A stretch of DNA of 34,165 nt from an uncultured Actinomycetes bacterium (GCA_937907435.1 CALCIA010000232.1:1-34165), one strand, 5' to 3'. Positions 16,075-25,886 are shown, numbered from the stretch's first letter. The notes: generated by a model from the letters alone, not told the origin. Made by a program: numbers and translations.

Positions 16075-17220
16075 ATGAGGAACGTGCTGATACTCGGCTC
16101 GACGGGGTCCATCGGGACGCAGGCGCTTGAGGTGATCGCGGCGTCCCCCGACCTGCGGGCCGTCGGCCTGGCTGCCGGACGCGGTTGGGAGACGACCGTG
16201 GCGCAGGCGCGCGAGCACGGGGTGGAGGTCATCGCCCTGGCCGATCGCGACGCCGCGGCGCGGGCGGGAGAGGCCTGGGACGGGCGCGTGCTGGCCGGCG
16301 AGGAGGGCGTGCGGGATCTGATCGGGGCGGTCGAGCCCGACCTTGTCCTGAACGGCATCGTCGGCGCCGCCGGGCTCGCCTCGACCGTCGTCGCGCTGAC
16401 GGCGGGGATCGACGTCGCGCTCGCCAACAAGGAGAGCCTGGTGCTCGGCGGTGAACTGGTGATGGCGCTCGCCGAGGCCACCGGAGCGCGTCTGCTGCCG
16501 GTCGACTCCGAGCACTCGGCGCTCCACCAGCTGATCGGCGCCGAGGCGCCCGGCACCGTCGACCGCCTCGTCGTCACCGCCTCCGGCGGCCCCTTCCGCG
16601 GCCGCGACGACCTCAGCGACGTCAGTGTCGCCGACGCGCTCGCGCACCCGACCTGGAAGATGGGCGGCCGGATCACGGTGGACTCGGCGACGCTGATGAA
16701 CAAGGGCTTCGAGGTGATCGAGGCCCATCACCTCTTCGGCGTCCCGTTCGAGCGGATCGAGGTCGTCGTCCACCCGCAGTCGCTGGTCCACTCGCTGATC
16801 CAGCTGATCGACGGCTCGACCCTCGCCCACCTCGGCTACCCCGACATGCGGGTGCCGATCTCCTACGCGCTGCACTTCCCCGACCGGGCGCCGGTCGACG
16901 TGCCGCGGCTCGACCTCGCCGCGGTCGGCGCGCTGACCTTCGAGGAGCCCGACCCCGACACCTTCGCCTGCCTGCGCCTGGCGCTCGAGGCGGGCCGCAC
17001 CGGCGGCACGGCGCCGACCGTCCTCAACGCCGCCGACGAGGTCGCCGTCGCCGCCTTCCTCGCCGGCGAGATCCCCTTCACCGGGATCGCCGCCGTGATC
17101 GACCGTACGCTCGAGGCGATGCCCGGCCGGCCGGTCACCCACTTCGACGACCTCTTCGCCGCCGACGCCGAGGCCCGCCGCCGCGCCGGCGCCCTCGCCA
17201 AGGAGCTGACCCCCGCATGA
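16075..17220 (+). CDS. dxr: 1-deoxy-D-xylulose 5-phosphate reductoisomerase
   Basis: A 381-residue NADPH-dependent enzyme, the first committed step of the MEP isoprenoid pathway (DXP to MEP). Blocks in order: LGSTGSIGTQALEVI (NADPH site), ALANKESLVLGGEL, LPVDSEHSALHQLI (metal-binding D and E), VTASGGPFRG, HPTWKMGGRITVDSATLMNKG, and VVHPQSLVHSLI. Full length. It begins 36 bp after the small helical gene with no clear Shine-Dalgarno; TATCCT at 16060-16065 is a weak leaderless -10 candidate. Its stop overlaps the rseP start (ATGA). ispG, of the same pathway, lies 8.7 kb downstream beyond the RHS insert. Confidence 0.95.
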   Translation: MRNVLILGSTGSIGTQALEVIAASPDLRAVGLAAGRGWETTVAQAREHGVEVIALADRDAAARAGEAWDGRVLAGEEGVRDLIGAVEPDLVLNGIVGAAGLASTVVALTAGIDVALANKESLVLGGELVMALAEATGARLLPVDSEHSALHQLIGAEAPGTVDRLVVTASGGPFRGRDDLSDVSVADALAHPTWKMGGRITVDSATLMNKGFEVIEAHHLFGVPFERIEVVVHPQSLVHSLIQLIDGSTLAHLGYPDMRVPISYALHFPDRAPVDVPRLDLAAVGALTFEEPDPDTFACLRLALEAGRTGGTAPTVLNAADEVAVAAFLAGEIPFTGIAAVIDRTLEAMPGRPVTHFDDLFAADAEARRRAGALAKELTPA

Positions 17221-18317
17221 GCTGGGTCTACGTCTTCCTCGGCTTCTGCCTCCTGATCCTGCTCCACGAGGCGGGCCACTTCGTCGCCGCCAAGGCGACC
17301 GGGATGCGGGTCGAAGGCTTCTACCTCTTCTTCGGCCCGACGCTCTGGTCGTTCAAGCACGGCGAGACCGAGTACGGGGTCAAGGCGATCCCCCTCGGCG
17401 GCTACGTGAAGATCAACGGCATGAACCCGGAGGAAGAGATGCCTCCGGGCGAAGAGCACCGCGCCTACCACCGCCAGAAGGTCTGGAAGCGGATCGTCGT
17501 CGCCGGGGCAGGCCCGGCGGTGAACATTGTGCTCGCCTTCGTGATCCTCTACTTCGTCTTCGCGATCGGCGGGCTGGAAGAGTACAAGCCCCAGGTCGGC
17601 AAAATCGAGCCGAATAGCCCGGCCTCGAAGGTGCTCCAACGTGGTGACGAAATCGTCGCGATCGAAGGCCAGAAGTTCGCCGGCCTGCCCGCCGAAAAGA
17701 AGATCGAACGCTTCGGCAAGCTGGTGGCGGCGCACAAGTGCGCGGGTGAGCAGAAAGACGGGTGCGTCGTCCAAACTCCGGTCGAACTCACGATCCGCCG
17801 CGACGGCCGGCTGCAGACGATCTCGGTCAAACCCCACTACAACGCCGAACTGAAACGGCCCCTGATCGGCTTCTCCTACGGCGGTGAATTCGCCCCGATT
17901 AGCGCGTCACTTGCGGCGAGTCGGTCGTTGGATGCCATGAGCGAAGTGACGACGCACACGGTTTCGAAATTCGTTCACATCTTCCAATCGGAGGCACGGA
18001 AGGAATTTCACAGTGTGGTAGGGATCAGCGATATCGGACATCAGGCAGTCGACGCAGGTTGGCGACAGGCTTTCCTGCTCTTGGCCCTGGTCAGCCTCTC
18101 CCTCGGCCTCATCAATCTAATTCCAATTCTGCCCCTCGATGGCGGCCATATTTTCTGGGCGATCGTCGAGAAGCTCCGCCGTGGGCGTCCGGTGTCGATC
18201 CGTGTGATGGAGCGAGCCACCGTCATCGGCTTTGCGGTCGTTCTCATGCTTTTCGCTATCGGCCTCTCGAACGACATAGGCGCGATCACCGGGGAAGGCT
18301 TCAACGTCTCGAAATAG
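17217..18317 (+). CDS. rseP: RIP metalloprotease RseP / site-2 protease
   Basis: A 366-residue intramembrane zinc protease that cleaves membrane-spanning anti-sigma factors or signal peptides. The zinc motif HEAGH is at 17-21 (H17, E18, H21) in the first helix, and the third ligand is D308 in PILPLDGGH. A PDZ-like region with PQVGKIEPNSPASKVLQRGDEIVAIEG lies between. The ATG overlaps the dxr stop. From about position 17880 to the end, codon use becomes clearly less GC-rich (ATT, TTG, TCA and AGC codons appear) while the protein stays family-like, so the 3' third may have been replaced by recombination. Its stop is 25 bp from the end of the convergent RHS gene. Confidence 0.93.
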   Translation: MSWVYVFLGFCLLILLHEAGHFVAAKATGMRVEGFYLFFGPTLWSFKHGETEYGVKAIPLGGYVKINGMNPEEEMPPGEEHRAYHRQKVWKRIVVAGAGPAVNIVLAFVILYFVFAIGGLEEYKPQVGKIEPNSPASKVLQRGDEIVAIEGQKFAGLPAEKKIERFGKLVAAHKCAGEQKDGCVVQTPVELTIRRDGRLQTISVKPHYNAELKRPLIGFSYGGEFAPISASLAASRSLDAMSEVTTHTVSKFVHIFQSEARKEFHSVVGISDIGHQAVDAGWRQAFLLLALVSLSLGLINLIPILPLDGGHIFWAIVEKLRRGRPVSIRVMERATVIGFAVVLMLFAIGLSNDIGAITGEGFNVSK

Positions 18318-18342
18318 CGGCCCCCACGACCAGATCCGTGTG

Positions 18343-21300
18343 TCAAGGCACCTCGGGGTCCTCGGGCTCCTCAGGCTCCTGTCCCTCGCCTTCATCAGGA
18401 CAGAAAATGCTGCCTCCCTTGACAAAGGGATTGAGAAAGCATGGATCGCCGGATTCGCAATTGTTCGACATTACGTTGTTGTTGTAGCAACTTGGTTCTT
18501 GAGGTTCAGGCTTAGGTTTAGGTGCTCTTTCGTAAACGGGATGCGAACCCTCGCCATTGTGGCCTTTCCCTCCGTGATGCGTTGGGCTGCCGCTCCCCCC
18601 GGGATGATGACCCCCATGGTGGGTCGGGTGGTTGCCACTTGAATGCCCATGGTGTCCCGTGCTGTGTCCCCCACATTCCGGACATCCACCCGGACCGCCG
18701 TCGTGATACTTCTTCTTCTTCTTCTTGGTCCCACCGAGATCGAGATTGTTAAGGGGGTCTTGGTCGGCGTAGTCGTAGGCATTTGCCGACCCGCCTGGAA
18801 TGGGATCAGGCGTGAGGAAACGACCCAACTCTGGGATATAGCTTCTCGCTCCCATCTGGATCACGCCCGATGATAGTTCGGTACGCCGCGATTTGCCACC
18901 GAGCCAGGCGAATCTCCCCGCGCTGCTCGACCCCTCAGGTTCGCCGAATTCGTCGAAGCGATAGGTCGCCAGCAGGCTGGTGGCGGTCGGGCTCGAGCTC
19001 GCAGATGCCACGACATCCCCGTGGAGGTCGGTGAGCTCGAAGGTCGTCGTACCGTTGCTCTCCTGGACGGCGGCAAGTTCCCCGCCGATCCCCGGGACGT
19101 TCCGACTCCAGGTCGTCCCCAGCGAGGTCCATGACGGCGAGTCACCCGGCCCGTCGTAGTGGAAGATTTCGACGCCCGAGACACCGCCGGTCTGTTCCCG
19201 CCGGCGCTGGCGGCCCGTCGAGTCGAGCTGGAACGTGTTGGTCACGCTGTTCTGTTCCTGGGTGGCCACCATGTCGTTGGCGAAGTAGCTCGTCTTGAGT
19301 TCTTTGTCGCCGGCGAATCCTTCGGGAAGGGTGGTGATGCGACCCCAGGCGTCATAGGTCGGCCCGATCAGGCGATCGGCTTCGTCGTATTCGTAGCTCT
19401 GCGTTTCCCCTTCCGAGATCGCGCACGGCAGACCGGCTTTCACCGTCTGGATCGTCTTCGACAGGCGGTTCGAGTCCGCGTCGTAGGTGTATCTCCGGCT
19501 CGTGCATCCCCCTTCTTCCGGGAGGCCTTCCGCCGGGGTTTCCTGGGCTTCGGTCAGGCGGCCCGCCTTGTCGTAGCTGTAGCGGTCTTCGACCAGCGAG
19601 CTGGTGCCGTAGAGAGAGCTCGCGCCGTAGAGGATCCTGCCTTCGATCGAGCGTTCGAGCGTTTCCGAGTACCAAGTGCATCCGTTTTCCCCGCAGGAGC
19701 TCGTCTTCGTGTAGGCGAGATTCGTCGGTTCGCCAGCCTGGTTGTACGTGGTCTTCGCGGTCAGGCCGTTCGGCAGGCCGCGTTCGATCAGATCGCCGTC
19801 CGCGTCGTAGGCGGCGGTGAAGGTGCCGACACCCGAGACTTCCATGCCGGTCAAGAGGCCGGATGCTTCGTCGTAATGCAGCGTCTCGGCCCCCTTGCCG
19901 TCGGTGATCGTCACCGGTCTGCCGTAGGCGTCGTAGGCGGTTTCGGCCTTGTTGCCGTCGGCGTCTTCGTATCCGGTGACCTGACCGAGGGCGTTGTAGG
20001 TCGTGGTGGTGGCCTGGTTGTCGAAGCCGGTGCATGCTTCTTCGCAGAGGAATTCCTGCTTGATCGGGGCGCCGGTGAGTGGGTCGTATAGCGTCTTGGT
20101 GCCCGCTTTCGTCCTCGCCAGGGCGGTGCCGCCGCCGAGGATCTTGGTGGTCACCTGTCTCCCGGCCGCGTCGTAGGTGGTGGTCGTCTTACGGGCTTCC
20201 GCCGGGGTATTGGCGGGGGCTTCGGTCACCGATTCCGGCTCGTCGAGGTAGTTATAGGCCAGGAACTTCTTCACATCCAGCTGTTTGCGCCCGGTGCCGC
20301 TCGCCTGTGCCGCAGGGAGCACCTCGCAGGGCAGGTTCGCGTATTGCGCGCTGATGCATTCGGCAGGACCTGCGGTTCCCGGAGGCGAGTAGTAGAGCGT
20401 CCTCGTGTCTCCGGCGGTCCCGCCGGAGACACCTTTGGGCTGGCGGGTTTCTTCCACCTGGCCGTCAGGGTAGTACTTGGTCACCGTCCTGATGTCGAGG
20501 CCGCCGGGGTCCACGATCGTTTCTTCGGGCAGGCGGTGTTTCCATTCGTAGCTGGTCAAGGTCACCCGCGGTTCGAATTCCCCTTCTTTGCCCGGCACCA
20601 CGGCGGCCACCGTTTCCTTGGTGGGCAGGAAGGCGGGCGGCGTCCCGGGCTGTGGCGTCGGCGCGCCTTCGTCGTAGCGGGTGACCGTGTGCTGTCGCGC
20701 CTGTTCGAGTTCCCCGGATTCGAGGCGCACTTCGTGGAGCGGCCCCCACGATTCGAGCATCTCGGTGCCGTTCGCGTTGTAGACGGAATGGGTGTCGAGT
20801 TCGTGGGACCGTGCGACCGGATTCGCCGATCCGAGCGCGACGAGACGGTTCTGAGGATCCAGTTCGCGCACCACGTTCCCGTGGACGTCGGTTTCGGTGG
20901 TCGCGATCGTGCTTCCCGACACACCGGGCGGCGAAGGCGAGGCCGTATTGACTTCATGCCCTTCGGGGTCCATGTAGTGGATCGTCGCGCCCGCGTATTC
21001 GTGCGGCGGGTATTCAGACGGCACGTGGTTCGGCGGGAAGATCGCGGTCGCGTCCACCGGCAGGTCGGTCTGCCCCCAGCTCGCGATGCTTTCCGCGCTC
21101 ATGCTGTACGGGGCGCCCGGCCCTTCGACCGGTACTTCATAGGCGATCGTCGAGGCCATGCCACTCCGACCCACCGACCGCAGTCTCGATGCCAGCGGGC
21201 CATTCTCGTAGGCGAATTCCCAGGGCGTCTGCCCCGGCGGGGTCAGGGAGGTCAGAAGATGGGTGTCGGGAGTGGCTGCGTATTTGTAGCTCTCGGCCAG

Positions 21301-24300
21301 GCCTGGCAGGCGCGGATCGGACTCGGCCCCGAGCACCATTTCCTTCAGTCCTTCGGGACCGGGGACCTTTTCGTAGTGGTATTCCGCGACGGTCACCCCC
21401 GCTTCTTCGCTTCCTGAAGGTCCGTAATACTTGATGCCGAGAAGGCGGTTCTGGCACGGTTCGACGACTCCCAGATAGCAGGTCACCGCGCCTACCGCCC
21501 ACGAATATTCGAAGACCAGGCTACGACAGCCAGGGGTTTTGCGAGCGGTTTCTTCTTCGCAAGGAACTGCGGCCGGCGCGATCTCTTCCACGAGATTCAG
21601 CCCCCTGCCTTCCGGTTCGGTGTGGTAGACCATCCGGGTGCTGTTCGAGTTCGCCTGATAGGAGATGAAGGTCGGCAGCCAGACATGCGGTCCGTTCGGC
21701 GTGAACGTGGTGTGGGTCCCGTTCGGATAGGCCAGGACGAAGTTGCCTTCCCGCTTGGTCAACCTGAGTTCCTTCGCGTATTCCGGGGCGATGTAGTTCA
21801 CTCCCGCGATCTGGAAGATGACGGCCGCCCCTTCGTTGTCGAAGAGTTCGATCCATTCTTCTTTCGGTTGTGCCGCTTCCACTTCCCATTCTTCACAGGT
21901 TTCGAACCCGTTGCACCTTTCGGCGCTGGCCGCCGGGCAGGCGATCATGGCCGGGTATTCCACTTCTTCTTCGTTTTCTATTCTCACCTTCATTTCCCAG
22001 CATTCGTCTTCATAGACGGCTGGGTGGGGCAGGATCACCTGTTCTTCGATCCGCGTCCATGCTTCCCCTTCGTATTCGGATTCGAGCGGAGTCGCCGGTT
22101 GCCAGGCGCCCCCCAGGACTTTCGAGTAGCCGGGAAGACTTTCGTCGATCGTGGAGTTGTAGGTGCGGGTGAATTCGAGGTTTGCTTCGTATCCCGGCAC
22201 CGGGAGCGAGACGTCGGTCCGGCTGAGACTGAACGCTCCCGTGAGGAGATCGACCGTCGCGGGGCCGACGGCTTCCGTCGCGTCGGTGGAAACCCGGTTC
22301 GCGTTGGCGCGGGAGACGAATTCCGTCGTCGCCGGCGCACTCGCACCCACGACCTTTTCGCCCCCGTCGAATAGTGCCCGGAACTGGATTTCCTTTTCCG
22401 GATAGCCGGCTTCTTCGAAGGCCGGACAGCCGCGGACCCTGAGGTAGACCGGGGCGTTGTGTCCGGGGTGGCTGTGGACCGGCAGCGGCCACGAGACGTG
22501 TTTCCCGCTTCCGTCGATCGTGCATCCGGCCGGAACCGTCCTGAAGGTTTTCCATCCCGGCAATTCCATCTGGAACGTGACCCCCCTCACCCCTGCGCCC
22601 GCTTTGCCTTCGGGGTTCGCGCCCCATTCGGCCTCGAGCGTGTAGTAGCTGGCGGTTTTCTTCCCGACTTCCGGGAAGACCAGCTTCTCGTCCGGCGGAG
22701 CCGCAGGGTAGGGGGCGGTTTCGAAGCTCCAGCTGGCGGGCGTCGGATCTGCTTTGCCGCTTTTGTTCACGGCGGCGACGGTGAAGTCGTGCGGCCCCTC
22801 GTCGAAGTGTTCGGGCAATTCGTAGGGCGTGGCGCAGGGCGTCGCGCTCGCCCCGTCGAGCGAGCACCGGAACGTCGCGCCTTCCACCGGGGCTCCTCCC
22901 TCGGTCGCCTTGAAGGCGACCGATGAGATCGCCGTCGTTTCGTGGCTCGGATGCGGCGAGGTGAAGCTCGTCTGCGGCGGCGCTTCGCCGAGTTCGACAT
23001 CGAGCGTGTTTTCCGAGACGACGCCGGCGGCGTCGGTCACCAGGACTTCGACTTCGTGGCTTTCAGCGCTGTATTCGGAGGTCTTCAGGGTCCAGCTCCC
23101 CGAGAAGGAGCAGTTTTCGGTCGCACAGCCCGGGTTCCAGGTCTGCTCGGTTTTGCCGTCGACCTTCACTTCGACCTTGGCGACGCCCGACTGCGGGTCC
23201 GCTTCGGTCCCGTCGGTCGCCTTGATCGTCAGCGGGTATTCGGATTGGAGGGTGCCGAGCGATTCCTGTTCGGTCAGCGGGCCCGAGAGTTCGACCCCCG
23301 GCGCGGTGTGGTCGATCTTCAGCGTGACCGCCCCTGCCGTGGCGTGGTTCGCGGCCCCGCCGCTCGGGCCGAAGACGACATCGCCGAAGGCGACGGCGAC
23401 GGTGTCCTTGCCGGTGGGGAGGGATTTCGGATCGTAGGCGAGCGCCGCGGTTTCGCCCGACCTGGCGAGCCGCGGGCACGGGTTCGCCACGGTACCTGCG
23501 CAGCCGAGGTTGAACCCCCAGCCGGTCTCGGGGGAGCCTTCGTAGCTCGCCCAGGCGGCCTGCACCCCGAGGCCGGTGTCTTCGACTTCGTAGGCGATCG
23601 GTTCCGCGGTGGTGTCGAGCCATCTTTCGGGCGCTTCCAGTTTCTTCAGCACCGGGGGTTCCATGTCGGCGACGGAGACGATCGCCTCGCCGACGAAGGC
23701 GTCGCGGCGCACGGTGGGCGCTTCGTTTTCGAAGGTGGCGAGGCTGACGTAGGCGCCCTTGTCGCCCGGCTTCGCGGTGAGGTTGGTCGAGGCGAAGCCG
23801 GTGGACCAGTTGGCCATTTCCCCCTGGCCGCCGTAGTGGCTTTCGAAGACGTCCCAGCCGGTCGTCGGATCGACGATTCCCCAGAGCAGGACCGGGTAGG
23901 GCTTGTAGTTGCCGTAGGGCAGGAAGATGACCCCCTGGGTGTAGAGCTGGTAGACGAAGGAGCTCGGCGCCGTGCCGAATTTGGCGATGTCGGCCTGGTA
24001 GCGCGGCACCAGGTAGGACCAGTACGCGTTGGTGCCGCTGGGCACCGGGTTGGCGTCGCAGCCTGAGGTCAGTCCCAGACCCGGGACCGAGGGCCCCATC
24101 CAGAGCGCATAGGGAACGGGGCAGATCGACCACTGGGTCGTCCCCGCCGACCAGGCGGCGAGGCTGTCGTGCTTGGAGCTCCAGTACCAGGCTTCCTGGA
24201 TGAATTCAGGGTCGACGAGTATGGGCAGGCTTGCTTCGGGGCCGGGCGAGACGGCGACGCGCAGGCTCCCGCCCGAGACCTCGAGTTCTACCGGCACCGG

Positions 24301-25299
24301 TTCGCCCGCGGCGTCGGTGGCGGTGGGAGGCGGGATGGTCATGGTCGTCCGTCCGCCCTGGAGGACTTCGGCGCCGCCGACCTCGCTCGCCTTCAGTTCG
24401 GCCCCGGCGGGCAGGGAGAGTTCATAGGTCGTGGTCGTCGGCGCTTCGGCGCTGCGGATGTCGGTCATCGTCTCGACGCCGGTCGGCGTCGGGGCGACGA
24501 CGAGGTCGGTGTTCTCGGCCACGTTCGGATAGAAGGCGTACTGTTCTCCGACGTTCGTGGGCGAGGCTTCCTCCGCCGCGCCCGCCACCTCGATCTGGAC
24601 GTCCCCCACCGAGATGCCTTCGCCCAGGTGGGCCGGGATCGCCAGTTCGGTCAACGGGTTCTGGGGCCGCAGTTCCCCGCCCTGGCCTTCCGGGCTCTGC
24701 AAGGTGAGGTCGACCGCTTCCTCTTCCCCTTCGGCATTCCTGGTCCGCAGCGGCAGCGTCGATTCGACGAAGACCGGCTGCACCGGGGCCAGGGGGCTCG
24801 GCGCCTGCGCCCGGCCGGTGACTCCCGTAGGCGATTCCGGCAGGGTCGAGGCAGGGACGACCGCCGCGTAGTCGGAGAGGAACTTCTCCGGTTCCAGTTC
24901 GTCGTAGATGCCCGCCGGTTCTTCCAGTCGGGCGCCGAAGACACCTTCGGCGAGTTCGAGCGCTTCCCCGCCGTCGAGGTCACGGTGCGGGAGTTCTTCG
25001 GCGACCTTGGGGTCGGTCTCGGGCGCTTCCCCGAGATGCTCGGCCTTCGCCGCCTGGAGCGCTTCCATCGTCTGCTGCGAGGTCGGGGTGGCGGCGGTCG
25101 GCCCCGGGGCACCTGCCGCAGGTTCCGCGACCAGGGCAGCTTCCTCAGCGGTGGGGGCGTCGGCTCCGAAGGCGACGCCGGCACCGATCGCGGCCAGGAG
25201 GACCGAGATGGCGGCCACGAGCGCCAGCTGATGGCGTCGGGAGAGGCCCGTCCTCGAACTGGACCGCCCTCGATCCTCTCGCCCGCGAATCCTCGGCAT
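18343..25299 (-). CDS. Secreted RHS/YD-repeat protein with His- and Cys-rich C-terminal tail
   Basis: A 2318-residue protein. A Sec signal peptide covers about 1-46 (hydrophobic 24-45, likely cut after AFGA). A long N-terminal beta-rich region follows, including Ig-like domains (one around 775-865 has the FRCSLDG...PC pattern common in surface proteins of this group). A DUF6531-like RHS start lies at about 1000-1080 (TGAFSLSRTDVSLPVPG, then RTYNS). YD repeats run from about 1700 (TTYDAAGRQV, TAYDAYGRPVTITD). The RHS core spans about 2115-2190 (RFDEFGEPEG, then ARSYIPELGRFLTPDPIPGG). The last 128 residues are unique: six lysines, a Gly/His-rich stretch with 17 His between 2199 and 2253, a CPEC pair and a Cys-rich end with acidic Pro-Glu repeats. 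No known toxin fold is seen. GGGAGGA lies about 6 nt before the ATG. It is convergent with rseP and splits rseP from ispG. Confidence 0.9.
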   Translation of the reverse strand: MPRIRGREDRGRSSSRTGLSRRHQLALVAAISVLLAAIGAGVAFGADAPTAEEAALVAEPAAGAPGPTAATPTSQQTMEALQAAKAEHLGEAPETDPKVAEELPHRDLDGGEALELAEGVFGARLEEPAGIYDELEPEKFLSDYAAVVPASTLPESPTGVTGRAQAPSPLAPVQPVFVESTLPLRTRNAEGEEEAVDLTLQSPEGQGGELRPQNPLTELAIPAHLGEGISVGDVQIEVAGAAEEASPTNVGEQYAFYPNVAENTDLVVAPTPTGVETMTDIRSAEAPTTTTYELSLPAGAELKASEVGGAEVLQGGRTTMTIPPPTATDAAGEPVPVELEVSGGSLRVAVSPGPEASLPILVDPEFIQEAWYWSSKHDSLAAWSAGTTQWSICPVPYALWMGPSVPGLGLTSGCDANPVPSGTNAYWSYLVPRYQADIAKFGTAPSSFVYQLYTQGVIFLPYGNYKPYPVLLWGIVDPTTGWDVFESHYGGQGEMANWSTGFASTNLTAKPGDKGAYVSLATFENEAPTVRRDAFVGEAIVSVADMEPPVLKKLEAPERWLDTTAEPIAYEVEDTGLGVQAAWASYEGSPETGWGFNLGCAGTVANPCPRLARSGETAALAYDPKSLPTGKDTVAVAFGDVVFGPSGGAANHATAGAVTLKIDHTAPGVELSGPLTEQESLGTLQSEYPLTIKATDGTEADPQSGVAKVEVKVDGKTEQTWNPGCATENCSFSGSWTLKTSEYSAESHEVEVLVTDAAGVVSENTLDVELGEAPPQTSFTSPHPSHETTAISSVAFKATEGGAPVEGATFRCSLDGASATPCATPYELPEHFDEGPHDFTVAAVNKSGKADPTPASWSFETAPYPAAPPDEKLVFPEVGKKTASYYTLEAEWGANPEGKAGAGVRGVTFQMELPGWKTFRTVPAGCTIDGSGKHVSWPLPVHSHPGHNAPVYLRVRGCPAFEEAGYPEKEIQFRALFDGGEKVVGASAPATTEFVSRANANRVSTDATEAVGPATVDLLTGAFSLSRTDVSLPVPGYEANLEFTRTYNSTIDESLPGYSKVLGGAWQPATPLESEYEGEAWTRIEEQVILPHPAVYEDECWEMKVRIENEEEVEYPAMIACPAASAERCNGFETCEEWEVEAAQPKEEWIELFDNEGAAVIFQIAGVNYIAPEYAKELRLTKREGNFVLAYPNGTHTTFTPNGPHVWLPTFISYQANSNSTRMVYHTEPEGRGLNLVEEIAPAAVPCEEETARKTPGCRSLVFEYSWAVGAVTCYLGVVEPCQNRLLGIKYYGPSGSEEAGVTVAEYHYEKVPGPEGLKEMVLGAESDPRLPGLAESYKYAATPDTHLLTSLTPPGQTPWEFAYENGPLASRLRSVGRSGMASTIAYEVPVEGPGAPYSMSAESIASWGQTDLPVDATAIFPPNHVPSEYPPHEYAGATIHYMDPEGHEVNTASPSPPGVSGSTIATTETDVHGNVVRELDPQNRLVALGSANPVARSHELDTHSVYNANGTEMLESWGPLHEVRLESGELEQARQHTVTRYDEGAPTPQPGTPPAFLPTKETVAAVVPGKEGEFEPRVTLTSYEWKHRLPEETIVDPGGLDIRTVTKYYPDGQVEETRQPKGVSGGTAGDTRTLYYSPPGTAGPAECISAQYANLPCEVLPAAQASGTGRKQLDVKKFLAYNYLDEPESVTEAPANTPAEARKTTTTYDAAGRQVTTKILGGGTALARTKAGTKTLYDPLTGAPIKQEFLCEEACTGFDNQATTTTYNALGQVTGYEDADGNKAETAYDAYGRPVTITDGKGAETLHYDEASGLLTGMEVSGVGTFTAAYDADGDLIERGLPNGLTAKTTYNQAGEPTNLAYTKTSSCGENGCTWYSETLERSIEGRILYGASSLYGTSSLVEDRYSYDKAGRLTEAQETPAEGLPEEGGCTSRRYTYDADSNRLSKTIQTVKAGLPCAISEGETQSYEYDEADRLIGPTYDAWGRITTLPEGFAGDKELKTSYFANDMVATQEQNSVTNTFQLDSTGRQRRREQTGGVSGVEIFHYDGPGDSPSWTSLGTTWSRNVPGIGGELAAVQESNGTTTFELTDLHGDVVASASSSPTATSLLATYRFDEFGEPEGSSSAGRFAWLGGKSRRTELSSGVIQMGARSYIPELGRFLTPDPIPGGSANAYDYADQDPLNNLDLGGTKKKKKKYHDGGPGGCPECGGHSTGHHGHSSGNHPTHHGGHHPGGSGSPTHHGGKGHNGEGSHPVYERAPKPKPEPQEPSCYNNNVMSNNCESGDPCFLNPFVKGGSIFCPDEGEGQEPEEPEDPEVP

Positions 25300-25541
25300 G
25301 CGCCGTCCTCCCGCTGCGGGTCGTCACGTGTCGGAAGACCCCTGCGGCGATCCGGCGGCGACCTGGTTGACGGCGGAGACTCTGCCGTACCGAGGGAGGG
25401 ACGACAACCTCACTTTTTATGAAGAATTTTCCAGTGCGTTGAGGAATCTCCCGCCGATCGAGACGATTCATCCTGAGACGCGGCCCCACGCGGAATCCGA
25501 GGGGTCGAGGCGGGCGTCTTCAGCGAGTCGGACCAGGGGCC
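25300..25541 (-). other. Upstream region of the RHS gene
   Basis: No gene seen. It contains the only clearly AT-rich stretch nearby (25410-25440, CTTTTTATGAAGAATTTTCC), roughly 110-140 bp upstream of the RHS start, which is a plausible RHS promoter area, although no clean -35/-10 pair could be fixed. The RHS ribosome-binding site lies at about 25306-25313 (CCTCCCGC on the plus strand). Confidence 0.4.
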
Positions 25542-25795
25542 TCAGGGCTTGTAGCTGAAAAGCCACACGGGCCAGGTGTCCATCGGCCAGCGGAGTCGCA
25601 CGAGGCCGAGGATGGCGGTCGCGAGGAGGATCGACGCGGAGACCACCGGCCCGCTGGTGGCGATAGTCCGAACGAGGTTGCCGAGCATGAGCAGCGCAAG
25701 ATAGGCACCAGCACCCGCGCGGTCCGGCTTCGATAGACCTTATCGACGGGCTGCCCGTTGGCGGGCTCGCTCTCGTTGAGCAACGTCTCTGGCAC
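25542..25795 (-). pseudogene. Frameshifted small membrane-protein gene
   Basis: On the minus strand a GTG at 25795 opens PETLLNESEPANGQPVDKVY and continues SRTARVLVPI. The frame then runs into low-quality sequence, while the -1 frame continues seamlessly as LALLMLGNLVRTIATSGPVV, then SASILLATAILGLVRLRWPM and ends DTWPVWLFSYKP at a TGA (25544-25542). Adding one base near 25700-25703 would give one 84-residue protein with two membrane helices and a hydrophilic N-terminus. No family is recognised. The break is either a true mutation or a one-base sequencing deletion. It lies upstream of the RHS gene on the same strand, in the spacer before ispG. Confidence 0.6.
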
Positions 25796-25880
25796 GATCA
25801 GAAATCGTAGTCCCAAATGTAGCCAGCACAAGAGTCCGTCACACGACGCCTTCGTGATGTGGGCCGGCGGGCGCGCCGGA

Positions 25881-25886
25881 TAACCT
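25881..25886 (+). promoter_or_regulatory. Probable leaderless -10 box for ispG
   Basis: TAACCT ends 6 nt before the ATG at 25893, so the transcript would start at the start codon. No strong -35 is seen. A private promoter is expected because the RHS insert separates ispG from rseP. Confidence 0.5.

Noticed and set aside
18343..25299. RHS gene as a polymorphic toxin with immunity partner
   Set aside because: The tail is low-complexity rather than a toxin fold, and only 25 bp separate the gene end from convergent rseP, leaving no immunity gene.
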